Notes under the pieces: model-generated | Told to the model about the DNA's origin: nothing | Database searches by the model: none | The model's input: only the letters and a program-made list of their open reading frames with translations | Shown: in pieces, positions 1 through 11,900 of the stretch | Position numbering within the stretch: position 1 is the first letter of the stretch | Layout: each line of letters opens with the position of its first letter | Translations under genes and position numbers: made by a program | Assembly: GCA_036897625.1 (NCBI GenBank) | Contig: JAYMTA010001309.1 | Location: 1-20,670, forward strand | Source: Pelargonium cotyledonis | Lineage: Eukaryota > Streptophyta > Magnoliopsida > Geraniales > Geraniaceae | DNA length: 20,670 nt | Direction: 5' to 3'

Positions 1-744
1 AGTAGCAAAAGGTATATACTTTAGGCTGGACATCTGCAATTTCTCCAATATTTTTTTACCAAACAAAGCTCATATTCTCTATAGACAATGTAAACTCCTT
101 CCAACTACCTCTATAAACATTTTACCTCTACAAACATGAAGTAGACTTACCAAACAAGGCCTTAGCATATACAAGAAAAGCCTTAAAGGCACCATATGTG
201 ATATATTCACAAAAATATTTATATGCCTCTATTTTATACTTAGTCTCGACAAGAGTCTTTCAAGAATCTCATCTTACTAAGTTATGTCTAATTTTCTTGG
301 CAGTCGGTTGGCCAGGTCACATATGAGATTCTCACATTGCTTTAAAACATTAGGATGCTACCTATAACACCTAAATCATCTGCGAGGTTAAAACTCAAAC
401 ACTAAAGTGGCGGGGGAAGGAAAACTTTATTTCGTCAAAAATTCATGTTTCAAAAAATCTCTAATGTCTTCAGTTTGTGCTCTAAAGAGTATTTACCCTT
501 CTAAAACAAAAATTAATTTTTTTTGAAAGCTTAGAAAAAAAAAAGAAAAAAAAAATCTCAACTCAAAATCATGCCAGTCACTAAAATGAGCTTGTAGCAA
601 ATATGAAAATGAAACGCATACGTACAAAAACATGAGGAGCTTGAGCAGTTATACGACTTTATCCGAATTCTAAATTTCTTAACACCAAGCACTCGCAGTC
701 CCTCACCCGGCCCCCCCCCCCCCCCCCGGCCGCCGCCACCGGGC
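1..744. other. AT-rich upstream region, no gene seen
   Basis: I see no supportable gene here on either strand. The stretch is AT-rich with A/T homopolymers (around 505-560). The words taccaaacaaag (about 58) and taccaaacaagg (about 148) bracket roughly 100 bases that include the near-repeats cctctataaacat and cctctacaaacat. This recalls a small transposon-derived insertion, but I cannot assign a family. From about 690 the composition changes to a C-rich then CT-rich leader that runs into the first exon of the downstream gene. Confidence 0.5.
711..727. repeat. 17-base poly-C tract
   Basis: This is an uninterrupted run of 17 C (G on the minus strand). It is followed directly by ggccgccgccaccgggcgg, whose CCGCC and GGCGG ends can pair as a small hairpin. 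It lies about 80 bases before the proposed start codon of the MutS2 chimera, so it is in the promoter or 5' leader. Such runs are length-unstable and can form i-motif or G-quadruplex structures. Confidence 0.85.
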
Positions 745-804
745 GGTTCTCTTCCTCTCTCTCTCCCCACCCCTTCTCCTCAGGCAGGCTTCAGCCCTTA
801 AGCC
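745..804 (+). promoter_or_regulatory. CT-rich leader of the MutS2 chimera, derived from HP30-like coding sequence
   Basis: A pyrimidine-rich patch (about 748-780) precedes the proposed ATG at 805, as in many plant 5' leaders. Read in the frame of that ATG, about 757-804 gives LSLPTPSPQAGFSP, a stop (TAA, 799-801), then Ala-Met. This resembles the proline-rich stretch of HP30 proteins (about SFPTPPPGASLNPQAM) that precedes the internal Met. Former coding sequence therefore now seems to serve as leader. The transcription start cannot be placed from sequence alone. Confidence 0.45.
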
Positions 805-3800
805 ATGACTTCCTTTAAGCAGGCCCCGGTACTTTTTTTTCTTACTCTCTTGTTTGTTTTCCGAGAATATTTTAGAAAATACTCGGAATTTCTTATTTTT
901 GAAATTTTGATTATGGTGTTTCAATTTCTCATTTGAAATTGATTTGTTTGGTGGCTCTTACTTCGTTTGGTTTCCCTGATATTAGAGGGAAAATATTAGA
1001 GAATTAAATGATTTTTGATTATTGAAGAATGAAATACACACTCGAATAGATTCTGACATTCTGGGAAATTTGTTGGATGTCATGTGAAGTTAAACTCATG
1101 ATCATTGTGGGAATAATTATCAGATGAAGCAACACTTAGAACTTGTTAAATATGTTTTTAATATATTTATAACCATATGTTTTTAATATATTTATAGACA
1201 TATGTTACATATTCCTACAACACTGAATATTGTGTTTGTGCTGGAAAGGATGGATTTATTCCGGAAACAAAACACTGAATCTTTCAAAGGAAATGAAACC
1301 GGTTAAAATGGTGATTTTGTTTGAACTTTAGAGGGTTATGCTATTATAAATATAAAAAAAAATGTTTACTTTGATTGCAGGTGCTCTCTGGAGGCCCACT
1401 AGTTCAATCTCGCAACTTTGCTGTGATGACAGGTGTCAATGCTAGGATATCATTTGCCATGAAAAGATTGAGAGGCAAGGAGTATGCTCAGTCGAGGTGG
1501 GCTTTTTATCTTTCTTGTAATTTTATCCCTTGTAGATTTTAAATGATCACTTTGAGTAATCTCTCTTTACAACATGTCAACATCTGTAACATTTTAATCC
1601 CTTGCTACTCGTGCATTTGTGACTGAGTGTATATACCTTGAACTGAATCCTGTTGATTTGAAATCATATTTCAGTTCAAACCTGCAAAAGGGACATAGCT
1701 GTTATATAAGATCTTGTTGACAGCATCTGCTTGTTATATGTTTTAGTGCAACAGTTTCCACCTTGATAAGTAGTAGAAATGTTGAACATCAAATGTATAA
1801 AGTGAGGGACAAAGCAAATATTTCAAAACTGAAGCTGCGTTATTTCTTATTCCTGCACTGTATGAAGGAAGCCATGAATTTCATCCTGGCATAGATGATA
1901 AATTTGAAATGGTTGCTTCTTTTGTTGGACTGGCTTTTGTAAGTGTATAATTGACTCAAAAGTCCATGAATTTCATCTTGCCTTAGATGATAAATTTGAA
2001 ATGGTTGCTTCTTTTGTTGGACCGGGTTTTTTAAGGGTATAATTGAGTCAGAGTTCCATGAATTTCATCTTGCCATATATGATAAATTTGAAATGGTTGC
2101 TTCTTTTGTTGGACCATCTTTGTAACTTTTTTTTTGTTGTGTATAATTGAGACAGAGGTAGTGGCACAACTTTCTAAGGTTTCATGAGGAAATTCAATCC
2201 TCCTTGTTTTCTTCTTCTCTATATTTCTATTTATTTTGTCATCTCTTTTCCTTTTTTCTTAAGCAGATATGTTATCTTTTTTATCTTTTATTTTGAATTG
2301 CAAAAGTTAGTTCATGGAAAGTGAAGTTTATAAAAAAATTGCATTTGTTTTATTGCAGAAAATTTCTTGCATATTGAACCCATTAATTTGTTCATTAGAT
2401 CTTTGATAATCTCTTGAAACTTCCTTATTATTTAGTCCATCTCCACTAAATCTGTTTTGGGTTATGTTTTTCCCATCGAACTGGAGTTTCTGAAGTCAAA
2501 GTGACCAGCCTCTACTATTTCCTTATTACTACTACAGTACTACTGCAATTAGGAAGTTAATCATAAGTATAAATGAAGTAAAACAGTGCTAGACTGCCGG
2601 CTACATTGGTTTGGGTATAGTTCAAAGAAAGCAGTAAATATTTTCGTTATGTATTTTCCCACAGGAAGAGGCGATAAATTATGCTGGAAAATTCAATCCA
2701 CTAGTATTTTATGGTAGGTTTGTTATAAGATACCATGACAATGTATAATCAAGTTCCACCTTTTTCTTTTACTCTTGATATTTAATTGAAATGTCAAAAT
2801 GTATTGCTTTACTTTTACATTTTCTTTTTCATTGTTAGTCCCATGCACTTCCTTAAAAATTAACAAGTTGTTATTGCAGCATGGTGGCAGCCTTTGGTTC
2901 TGGAGCTCTTTTTTCACCATTGAGTGGCATGGGTGGCCCAAATCAGGCAGCCGTCATGAATCGAGCCTTTCTCAAGCAACCCTCAATCCAAACAACTCCT
3001 CAATCTGTAAACAACAATAAAACATCGGTTCACCTTGACAGTCTCAGGGTTCTCCAATGGGATAAGCTCTGTGATTCAGTGGCTTCCTTTGCCGGAACGC
3101 CATTGGGTCGTGAAGGGACCAAGGTTTCTCTCTACTCTTACTCTGTTTCCTTGCTTTAGGGATTGGCCCTTCTTTTTCTCTTACTTTTTCTGCAAATAAT
3201 TGAAAAGGGCGGTGTGGTTGTTGGTGTTGCAGGCCCAACTGTGGTCTTTGAATCAGACTTATGAAGAGAGTCTGAGGCTGTTAGAGGAAACCAATGCAGC
3301 TGTTGAAATGCACAAGCAGGGTGATTGCATCATGGGCTTCAGCTCCGTTGATCCTTTTCTGGTCAGTGCACTGCTCTTTATTTTCTCGGTTATCTTGTTG
3401 AGTTAGTTGAATATACATGCGATTGCTTGAATTGGTTATAGACTTTTAGTAGAATTTGATCATTAGTTTATATATGATGTAAATCCCCCTACACATTCAT
3501 AGAAACTACTACTACCCCATTATTTGAAATTGGGTTTTCATGATTCATTGTTGAAAATGACAACAACAAAAGAAAAAAACTGTTTAATTTGGCAGAATTA
3601 CTATTGAAAAGCAGTTCTTGAATCATTGAATTACACTTTGGCATCCACAATATCATTTTAAACCATCGAACTACATGTTGGCATCCCGGTTATCACAATG
3701 TATTGTTTGGACAGTTGGGTAGTTAGAATTCTCTGATTGGTGGAGATTAAAAAAACTGAATATGGCTTAATATGGATGGTAGAAGTTCTTAAGAAACAAC

Positions 3801-5939
3801 TTTTCTTTTCCCTTAACTTCTCCAAGATAAACAGTGAATGAGTTCATTAACTTCTTTGAGGGGAGAGAGGGCATATAAATAGCACCTAATTACTTCAGTC
3901 ATAGATATAGAAACTTCATATGATCCATATGCCCAGCCCATTGTCAAATATCTTCATTGTGGCTCAAAGATTCATCAGTGATGTCATTCAACATTATAAT
4001 TATGCCTTCCAGTTCTCTGTCAGTATCAGTAGATCCATTGGTTCTGTTGGAAAATGAAACGTGCCATCATCTGTTTTTATGTATCCTCATAATTGATACT
4101 TATTTTCATGATGTTAACCATGACAACTTTAGACCCATGATTCATGCTCTCGTGCACACAACATTTTAACAGTTTGAACCTTCAATTATGTACTCCTTGT
4201 CCTCCAATTCTTTACTTTATTGTTCTTGAAGGTGAAATCTGCTATTCAAAGTGCTCATAGAGGTATGGCAGTGACTGGAAAAGAAGCAGTAGCTATTGCA
4301 GTTATGATACAATGTGCTGATACTTTGCAGTTGAATCTAAAAGCTGCAATCAAGAAAGATGCTGATTGGTACAATCGCTTCATGCCTCTTTCAGATGTGG
4401 TAAAGAGAGGATAAGGATCTAATACAAGCATCAGTTTTCTCCTGATAATTCTATTCTTTTGTGGCTTTACTTTTTGGGTAATATACTTGCAGATAATGGA
4501 TCTGGTTGTTAGTTGTTCACTAATGAAGTTGATCAGGCAGCTTATAGATGAAGATGGTTCCGTTAAAGACTCTGCTGTTGGTTCTTTTTCCCTAACACCA
4601 AGTTTTCTTCTCTTTGTGGTTATACATATTGTAGATATCTTGATTTGTTCCCATTTAAGTGAAATGGTTCTTTTTTTTTTTTTTAAATCGAGTGAATTGG
4701 TTCTTTAACAAGTGGCAATGTTGGCGGCATTTGCTTTTCATCAACTGTATCTCTTTCCTTTGCTAGCATCTTATTAGTTTAGTGCACACATGCATCAATG
4801 TTTTACTAATTTGCATAATTACCCATTAAATGTTTCCCTTTTAATATGGAGATGATTTTCTTTTTCTATAATTTTGTGGCATCTTAACTTTTACTCTCTA
4901 TTTCAGAGTTCTACACTGAAACGATCACGTGATCAAGTACGGCGACTTGAAGTAAAGGTAAAGCACTAAAGCTTTATTTGATTAAAGTTGTTTATTGAAG
5001 AGTTACCTTTTGATAATATGAAATTTCAGGTTTTGACAGCTTTATACTATATCTAGTGGGGCCTACTAATGAAGGCTCCAATTAGCTGAAAATAGTCTAT
5101 TGTAGTTAGTCAACCACAAGATATTGCTAATCATACTTGATGACCATCACCAAATAAGGGATCCCGGACATGTTACTCTCATGAATGCTATTGTTGGGAG
5201 CGGGGTGTTCTTGGACAACCCTTAGGCGTCTTCTAGGTCAAATGTGTGCTTAGGAGTATATGTGGGTCATAAGTGTGCTTAGCAGGGTATGTAGAGCCCA
5301 CTAGAATTCTAAAACCTTTTGACCCTCTGTCTGGCACATGAGCTTTGTTAGAGCCTGGGAGCCCATCCACAGTTGGGAAGACCATAAGGAGTTGATTTAT
5401 GTCCATAAATACCTAGAGTATGTGCCTTAGTACATGGATTGTAAGATCCATACTCTAATAAGGGAATATATATTATTGCAGTAGTTTTGTTGGATTCATG
5501 TTCTATTAAAACATTACATGTTATCATAAATAATTGCAGTTCTCCTTGTTTTAAATTGCTGGTGCACCTTTTTTATTGGTTGAGTTGGTATACAATGAAA
5601 ATGCTTGCTTGATACAATCCCACTTCATATTTATTCATTCACTTGTATGACTGTGCCTGTTCAGATATCCCAGTTAATGGACAATTTAATCAGGGATAAA
5701 AGGGATGAAGTATCTATTCTGGTAAGACGCGCTGGATTGAAATTTCTTTGGTTTTCCGTGTTCACGATGTTGGCCTAATTACTATTCTATTATGGGTTCA
5801 GGGAGTGAATGCCATTAATGGCAGATGGTGTATCAACTTTGAGGGTGATCTGCCAACAAGTTTCCAGGGTCTATTGTTGTCCAGGTGCATAATCGATGTT
5901 GTATAACGTTCAAATTGTCATTACATTATCACCTGCCAC

Positions 5940-5977
<38 letters not shown>

Positions 5978-8900
5978 ACACACACACATGGGAAAACCAT
6001 TCATCTGCGAACAATCATTTCAGCTACATTGTGCTTTAATGTTGCATGTTATCTATGTCTGCCTTGAGCTGGGTTTCATTGGCCACGCATACAGAAAGAT
6101 ACCATAAAGAACTCTTCCTCTTGTTAACTGGATTTAAAGTATCAATAAAATTGGAAGCCCAAGCTTTATGTAACCCAATTATTGAAATTTAAGAAAAATC
6201 ATATAGATTTTGGAAATTTTGAAAGTTATGAAGTTAATTGTAAGACGTAAGGTGATTCCTTTTATTGCAACTCTTGTAAGTGCAAGCTCCAAGGACCAAA
6301 CAACATTTTATATATGTTCACTAAAGATACATCATCTCGAAAAACTAAATTTGAAAATCATATTTGTTTCTCTTCAGTGTATCTTCAGTGGATGATAATC
6401 GAACCCTTGTATATTATTTTCTTAAGATATGATGTGCTGTTGTAGTGGTTCAGGCAATGGCAGCCTTGTGGAGCCGTTCTCTGTTATCCCTTTAAACGAT
6501 GAATTACAGCAAGCAAGGGCATTAGTGGCTAAGGCTGAAGAAGAAGTACTCTTAATGTTGACACAAAAGGTTGTTAGTTTGTCATCTTCTTCTCTCTCTG
6601 TTTTTTTTTCTTTTAACATTTTTTACGGGGATATATACAACAGTTTCATGTTCTGATTTTGATTGTCTTTCCCTTTTTGTACAGATGCAAATAGATCTGG
6701 ATGATGTTGAAATGTTATTGAGCTATATAATCGAGCTAGACATAGTAGGTACCTTCACTGCTATGTAGAAGAGTAAACTTACATATGATTTTGTTTCTCT
6801 CATTCTCTCTCACACATGCAAACCCGCGCACAAGCACGATCACTATCAGTCTTTGTTTTTAGTTTTGCTAAACTTAGGTTTATTATATGCATTTCAGAAT
6901 TGTATGAATTAGTGCGAATATATTGCAAATTTGCGAAAGAGTCCAGCCTACCTCGGAATCTCAAAATGCATTTTTGCTATGTTTTAAAATCTTTTAGTCT
7001 GTATGAAGGATAAGTGAACTATAGATTTTCCTGGGCCATTTAAGAAAATCTTGTTGGGCCTAAATACACGAGCATTAAAGATATGACAAAGATTGACAGC
7101 CTCAAGGCACGATTCCAGCTAGGTCTTTTACTTAGCACTATTTAATTTAGCATGCATCAAAAGAACTAAGGGAAGATTTTCGAATTATATTAGCCAAGTG
7201 TACCTCAGTAACTGTTAGATGTAGAAGCAAGTGTGTTGTGCCGTGATTCTATCTTTCACCCACTTCTCTTACCCCTCATTGCCTGCCAAATTTATCCTAT
7301 TCATTTCCATCCAAATGACGAAACACCAGTTAAAAAAATTAGGTCTTCAATTCGTGGGCACACTTGGGAGGCCTTTTGAAGATGCCCAAATTTCAGCTAG
7401 GAAAGAGAATTAAATAAGAACTAAGAAGATCATCCATCAAGTCATCTTGGCAAAATGCACGTCTATCTTTTAACGTTAAGAATGTCCACGACAAGTATGT
7501 TATCCAAAATTACCTGCGGGGCAAATGAGCAACCTTGGTCCAATAGATTTCCAAAATAAACAAGCTAGTAGCAGATCCTCCTTAGGCAGCGCCTACAATG
7601 AAACATGAAATTTAATTCCATATAGCCCTCAATTTATTAAAGTTGAACTCATTGACTCAATCTGCAAAGCCCTATCTTAGATTATATTTTTGAATGTTGT
7701 TTTAAATGTTCCCTTGCCTATTTTCTGTTATATGATTGCTCCAATCATTTAGTGCGTGTTTTTCAAATTGTAGATCAATGCTCGAGCAACCTACGGTCTT
7801 TCGTTTGGAGGCTCATGCCCTAGTATATTTCTTCCAGAATACAAGGATAGATCCTTAACAGCTGAAACCTACTTGTCAGACGGCCAAAGTTCAAAGACAT
7901 CATACTCTGTTAATTCAGAATGGATATTAAATCTACCAAAAACTTGTCATCCTTTATTGCTTCAGCAACATAGGCATAGTTTGCATAAGGCCAAGAAGGA
8001 TCTCAGAGATACCTCTATTGTAAGTTTAGTACATTAAATAGTTTGATGTGGTATTTTTGTAATATGTTCATTTTTTCCTCGGAGATTCATTAGAACTACA
8101 ATTTTGCAAAAAAATAAAGGCCAGTTAAGGTAGGATAGTTCTTTAAAGGTGTGGGTAGCCTCTGCTTATATGCAAGGAGTGGCCTTGAATGATTTCAAGT
8201 TGCGATTTTCTTCACATAAGTTTATAAAAGGTAATGTAGTGCTAGGCTGCTTGGTATTTCATGTATATATTCTACTATTTAATGTTTTATGCCTCATGTT
8301 ATTTGGAAAGAACAGCAAGGGGAGTTCATGACACCTAGAGGAGCAGCAGATGTAACTTTGTCATCCCTGGAGATGGAGGTAACCATTTCATTTTCCTACA
8401 CACATTATGTCTTTCATTATTTTAGTATTATTGTTTCAAAAGAAATTCGCTTTTATTAGACAGGTTACTGCTTTAGAAAGTGCTCGTCCAGTTCCAGTTG
8501 ATTTTTTCATCGCTCAAAGAACTAGAGTTGTGGTTATAACTGGCCCTAACACTGGTGGTAAAACCATTTGCTTGAAGACAATTGGATTGGCTGCCATGAT
8601 GGCAAAATCAGGTTTAATATTTTTCTGTTTGGATACCTTTTCCTTATTGCTGATGGATGTAAATTTCGACAGAAGGATTTCATTGTGTAGCCTTCTTATT
8701 CAATCTGGTTTTCAAATCCTTGCTTCCATCTCATTATGTGTCTCTTAATACTTATATTGATGGGAAAACTGGAAATATAAAGAAAAAGTAACTCCCTTAA
8801 AATCTTGCTATAGATGTCAAATACAGCATGGTACCATTTTTGTGCTAAATATAATTGTGAAATTATTAAAACAAAACTGAAGTGCTGAAGACTGTATAAC

Positions 8901-11900
8901 AACTTTACTTGTAATTGCATCAAACATTTTTCTCGTGTTATATGTGGAATATGCATCGAATTTGAAGTCTCTTACTTTACCTGGAATATGGTTCATGAAT
9001 CATCCAGATGAGGTGCCTGTTATTTTGCACAAAGATTTTTATGCTTACAGCCCAACACTGAGCTTTGTAATAATGTCCTATATTATACAGGGCTTTATAT
9101 TCTAGCTTCAGAGCCCGCACAAATTCCTTGGTTTGATTCTGTATTTGCTGATATTGGTGATGAACAGTCATTGTCCCAGTCTCTGTCTACCTTCTCTGGC
9201 CACTTGAAACAGATAAGTGTAAGGAAAATTTTCAATTAAGTCTTTCTGTGATGATGCAGATATCTGTTTTTGAATGTAATTATTTACACCTTGCATCCAC
9301 CAACATCATTGTACGCCTTTAATATGGTTCGAATGGAACTCTTCATGTCATCCCAGCCTTTTGAGTCTTGCACATCTTGTATCATTCATAGACTTGAACC
9401 TTTTGATTTCTGTGTATTTCATTATTTTTTTAGGGTTTAATATCTGAAGTAACACTCGTTGGCCAGAAATAGTTACTCTTACATGTTCGTTGAAGACTGA
9501 AGTAGATTCTTGTATTGTTTTTTTTAATAATTTTGTAAATTATGTATCATTCCTAATATTTGTACTTGACCCTCATAATTTCTTTTTTGTACTAACATCA
9601 TAAAAGTTCCTAACTTCTTTATATATTTATAAAATTACGTCATGATATGTTAAAATCTGGATAAAGTCTTCTATCTTTTGGCTATGTTGATAAACTAGTG
9701 TCTATAAGCGTCGGTGTATAAGTCTTCATTTTTCAATTAATTGTTTGAGTAGAAAATAAAATGTATGTTAGTTAGAAGAAGTTTGGGATTTGAGATATTG
9801 TATTTCTAATACAATATAGTATCTTGGAAATCGTAAAATTTCAAATAACAAGGTAAGAGTTGTCATTTGAACTCCCATGTTTTGAAAGCTAGTGGATTTC
9901 TGTCAAATCCAAATACAAATACTTTGAGTATCCAAACAAGGCATTTCACTCAAATTGAGAATTTCAAATAAAATCCAAGGATCCAAACAAAGATTTCAGT
10001 AGGAAGGATTGTTGCATGATGCTTGATATTTGTTTTATCAATACTTTGCTATTTACTCTTTTGTTATAAACTTACACTTCCTTTATGACATCTTGCAGGA
10101 TATTCAATCACAATCAACAAGTCAATCATTGGTACTACTAGATGAAGTATGTCTTTGAAATCTATCTCCATGTGGTTTTATATTGCTTGGCATTACACTG
10201 CTAGGACCCATTTTATGGTTTTGCTGACAGAGAACAACAAATACTCATGGAATAGGAAAAGGGAAAAATAATATAATTATGTGGAATGTATATTTTTGTG
10301 TTTCATAGGTAGGTGCAGGGACCAATCCGCTTGAAGGAGCGGCACTAGGTATGGCGGTATTGGAATCGTTTGCTAATAGTGGTGCATTCCTGACAATAGC
10401 TACTACACATCATGGTGAACTCAAAACTCTGAAATACAGGTATTCCAAATACATTAAATGTGCTACTGTTGTGTTGAAATTCAAACAGTGTCTAAACTCT
10501 AAAGATACCTACTCTTAAAGGAAATGTAATCATGGCCAAGTTCATCCTCACAACAGTTAAAACTAAAGTCAAATTCATTTTTATCTTTGCTTAAACGCTG
10601 ATTTGAACCATAACGTCTTTCGTGTTTGCTTTATATTCTTGTGGTCATGTTTATGATATTCTTTCTCCTACAGTAATGATGGTTTTGAAAATGCATGTAT
10701 GGAGTTTGATGAAATTAACTTAAAGCCAACATACAAAATTCTCTGGGGTATACCAGGTATTCTTTCTCCGTTAATGACTACTCTCTATTTGTATCTTTAC
10801 TGAATGTTAATGATCATCTAAGTGGTTAAGTCTCAAATTTCAATTTTTTTTTCTTCATTATTTGGGGTCCTTCTAAGTAATGGGTGAAGTCCTATATTTT
10901 TAAACAATCTATATTGCAAGTAACTTCAATATGAACATACCTAATGTCCTGTAATATCTCAGAACTCTCAAAAGGTTTGTTAAAATGTATTGGAAGGCAA
11001 GAGACTGGGCTGTTCAAGACCAGTTTTCTGAAATGGAACCACATACATAGTATCATAGTATAAAAAGAACTGCTTCTGAATCTTATATGTTGCTCTCCTG
11101 CTATATATACTATCATCTTTTCCACCTAGTTATCTGGCTTTCAAGCTGTTGGAACCAAATTTTGTCTTCTAAACTGATGATAGTTTGTAATTACTTTTAG
11201 TGATACACTCTTGCCATGCTATTGCTAGTACTGCATATGACAAGGTGATACTTTTACTGTAGGACGTTCAAATGCTATCAATATTGCAGAGAGGTTAGGC
11301 CTACCCGACGTAATTGTTGATAATTCTCGTAAACTTTATGGTACGGCTAGCCAAGAGATAAATGAGGTAACGTGGACTACCTCATGTGTATTTACTTATT
11401 TTTCCGGGCCTATTTACATATTTGTGTGTACACTTACAAGGCCAGAGGAAAGCTTCTATTTGCTTCTGTTCCTTTATCTTTGTGTCATGGACAACATTGC
11501 AATATGAGTTATAAGTTGACCTATATGGTGCTCTGCTTATAATTTTTGTAAACTTCTATGGATATCTTCTGAATTTGTTAGAATTTTTCTGTTCTATTTT
11601 AATGCAGGTCATAATCAGTATGGGAAGGCTCAAACAAGATTTTCAAGAGCATGTACATGAGTCGCAGCATTATCTTGTGTGAGATTTTTGCTCAATATAG
11701 TTAGGTTATGATTGGATTTAGTGTCACAGATTCACAGTATAAGGACCCTTATATTTCAAAGTGATGAATTGGGCATTTATAGATTTTCTGCTCCTAGCTT
11801 TAATTTAAAAGGATAAGAAGATAATTGCTTACCATTAACTTCTGACTTTACTGATTATGTTTCTCATCCAAAAAGTTATGAGTATGTTGATATACACAAC

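Larger units (their letters stand above)
745..2952 (+). pseudogene. Partial HP30-type Tim17/Tim22/Tim23 gene copy, captured as the 5' exons of MutS2
   Basis: Three blocks join into one frame: about 745-828, 1381-1496 and 2880-2952. Pieces of the spliced product are [39 protein letters not shown] and [20 protein letters not shown], ending PNQAA. From memory, plastid HP30/HP30-2 proteins have [55 protein letters not shown] and [13 protein letters not shown] in the same order. HP30 belongs to the Tim17/22/23 (PRAT) family and acts in the chloroplast inner envelope in import of precursors without cleavable transit peptides. Only the middle of the protein is here: the N-terminus and everything after NQAA are missing. 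Family residues are altered: Gly to Arg in GVNARIS, Asp to Tyr after RGKE, Val to Pro in FSPLSG. Two introns persist, so this is a DNA-level copy rather than a retrocopy. It cannot work as a translocase, but its frame is open from the Met at 805 into MutS2. Confidence 0.75.

Noticed and set aside
558-924. Minus-strand open frames rich in Gly, Arg and Lys
   Set aside because: They are translations of the poly-C/CT-rich leader. Low complexity, no domain, and they overlap the supported plus-strand exon.
2799-3020. Plus-strand frame of 73 codons overlapping the fusion exon
   Set aside because: It is an alternative frame across the intron acceptor and exon 2880-3123. The other frame carries clear HP30 and MutS2 similarity.
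5885-6067. Thr-His repeat open frame
   Set aside because: It is a translation of the (AC)n microsatellite inside an intron.
7231-7413. Open frame in the large MutS2 intron (6745-7773)
   Set aside because: No recognisable domain, no splice support, and the flanking exons join perfectly without it.
8696-9171. Minus-strand open frames across the intron and exon at 8612-9218
   Set aside because: They are antisense shadows of the MutS2 exon at 9091-9218 and AT-rich intron sequence.
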